The notes under the pieces are model-generated. The model was not told the origin of the DNA. It saw nothing but the letters and a program-made list of their open reading frames with translations, and searched no databases. From contig NZ_PGEM01000004.1 in assembly GCF_002934005.1 (NCBI RefSeq), positions 1 to 64,000 on the forward strand: 64,000 bases of DNA, read 5' to 3'. This DNA is from Cuspidothrix issatschenkoi CHARLIE-1 (GTDB lineage Bacteria > Cyanobacteriota > Cyanobacteriia > Cyanobacteriales > Nostocaceae). The translations under genes and the position numbers were made by a program. Every line of letters starts with the position of its first letter. The stretch's first letter is position 1. Below, piece after piece: positions 63,829-64,000 of the stretch.

Positions 63829-64000
63829 TTACTTTACTAACTGGCTGAATGTTGAACAGACTTTTTTATGATGTCGTTTCAAGTCGTCCTTAGTAGCACC
63901 TAGTTGGGCTAGGATTTCGTACATAAGCCAACCCCCAATCTCAGGATAAACTGGTATTGTGGTTGCTCGTCCATCTGGATGCTTCCAGCGCACATGGTCA
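63829..64000 (-). CDS. HicA-like toxin, 3' part (runs off window)
   Basis: The last 56 codons of a gene entering from beyond 64000. The protein ends DHVRWKHPDGRATTIPVYPE followed by IGGWLMYEILAQLGATKDDLKRHHKK and a short tail; HVRWKHPDGRATTIPV and the following helix are characteristic of HicA mRNA interferases. The expected upstream histidine-containing motif lies outside the window, so activity cannot be judged. Confidence 0.65.
   Translation of the reverse strand, partial: DHVRWKHPDGRATTIPVYPEIGGWLMYEILAQLGATKDDLKRHHKKVCSTFSQLVK

Overview
The window is chromosomal DNA from a filamentous, heterocyst-forming cyanobacterium of the Nostocales (Anabaena/Nostoc/Dolichospermum-like; I cannot fix the species). 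The evidence is the set of oxygenic photosynthesis genes (psaI, psbEFLJ, rubA, ycf48, ndhC-ndhK-ndhJ, ndhH), a HetP-family protein, a ValRS carrying the cyanobacterial membrane-anchoring CAAD insert, many GCGATCGC (HIP1) sites, AT-rich intergenic DNA, heptamer tandem repeats and several families of small inverted-repeat elements.

Layout. 1-3.2 kb: a DMT permease and a cation/proton antiporter with stress-protein domains. 3.2-4.4 kb: a tnpB-only IS200/IS605-type element. 4.8-10.8 kb: a secreted peptidoglycan-binding-like protein, the group 3 sigma factor SigF, a PilP-like lipoprotein with a small partner, and a large conserved hypothetical. 10.9-17.1 kb: photosynthesis block, with psaI converging on psbEFLJ, then ycf48 and rubA, then divergent ndhCKJ converging on ndhH. 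18-22.7 kb: MMADHC-like protein, phasin-like protein, FKBP, DUF6391, a glycosyltransferase and RfbB. 23-26.3 kb: a TrpC-like paralogue with altered active-site residues, a short HetP homologue, and an AraC-type response regulator. 26.4-33.2 kb: DUF3082, ispE, rsmA, an SLH lipoprotein and a phnD-phnC-phnE transporter. 33.4-43.7 kb: valS, an ABC1 kinase, a CNNM/CBS protein, tRNA-Met(CAT), DUF5331 and a thioredoxin-like ferredoxin, plus a possible structured RNA near 42.1-42.3 kb.

44.0-60.3 kb is the most interesting part. A complete Wsp-type chemosensory operon (CheW, CheR-TPR, two MCPs, a Cys-motif CheW, CheA-REC hybrid, CheB) ends not in a diguanylate cyclase but in a WspR-like receiver fused to a PP2C/SpoIIE phosphatase. 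Facing it are a MscS-type channel, a STAS anti-sigma antagonist and a GHKL anti-sigma kinase, which together look like a partner-switching module. The inferred circuit is: array -> CheA -> receiver -> phosphatase -> STAS -> kinase/anti-sigma. An amylo-alpha-1,6-glucosidase is transcribed divergently from the kinase. The locus is bracketed by direct repeats: a decayed copy of the kinase/amyloglucosidase divergent promoter, including both 5' gene ends, lies upstream of the first cheW.

62.4-64 kb is a decay zone with an aconitase B fragment, two convergent orphan antitoxins (one apparently truncated) and the 3' end of a HicA-like toxin running off the window.
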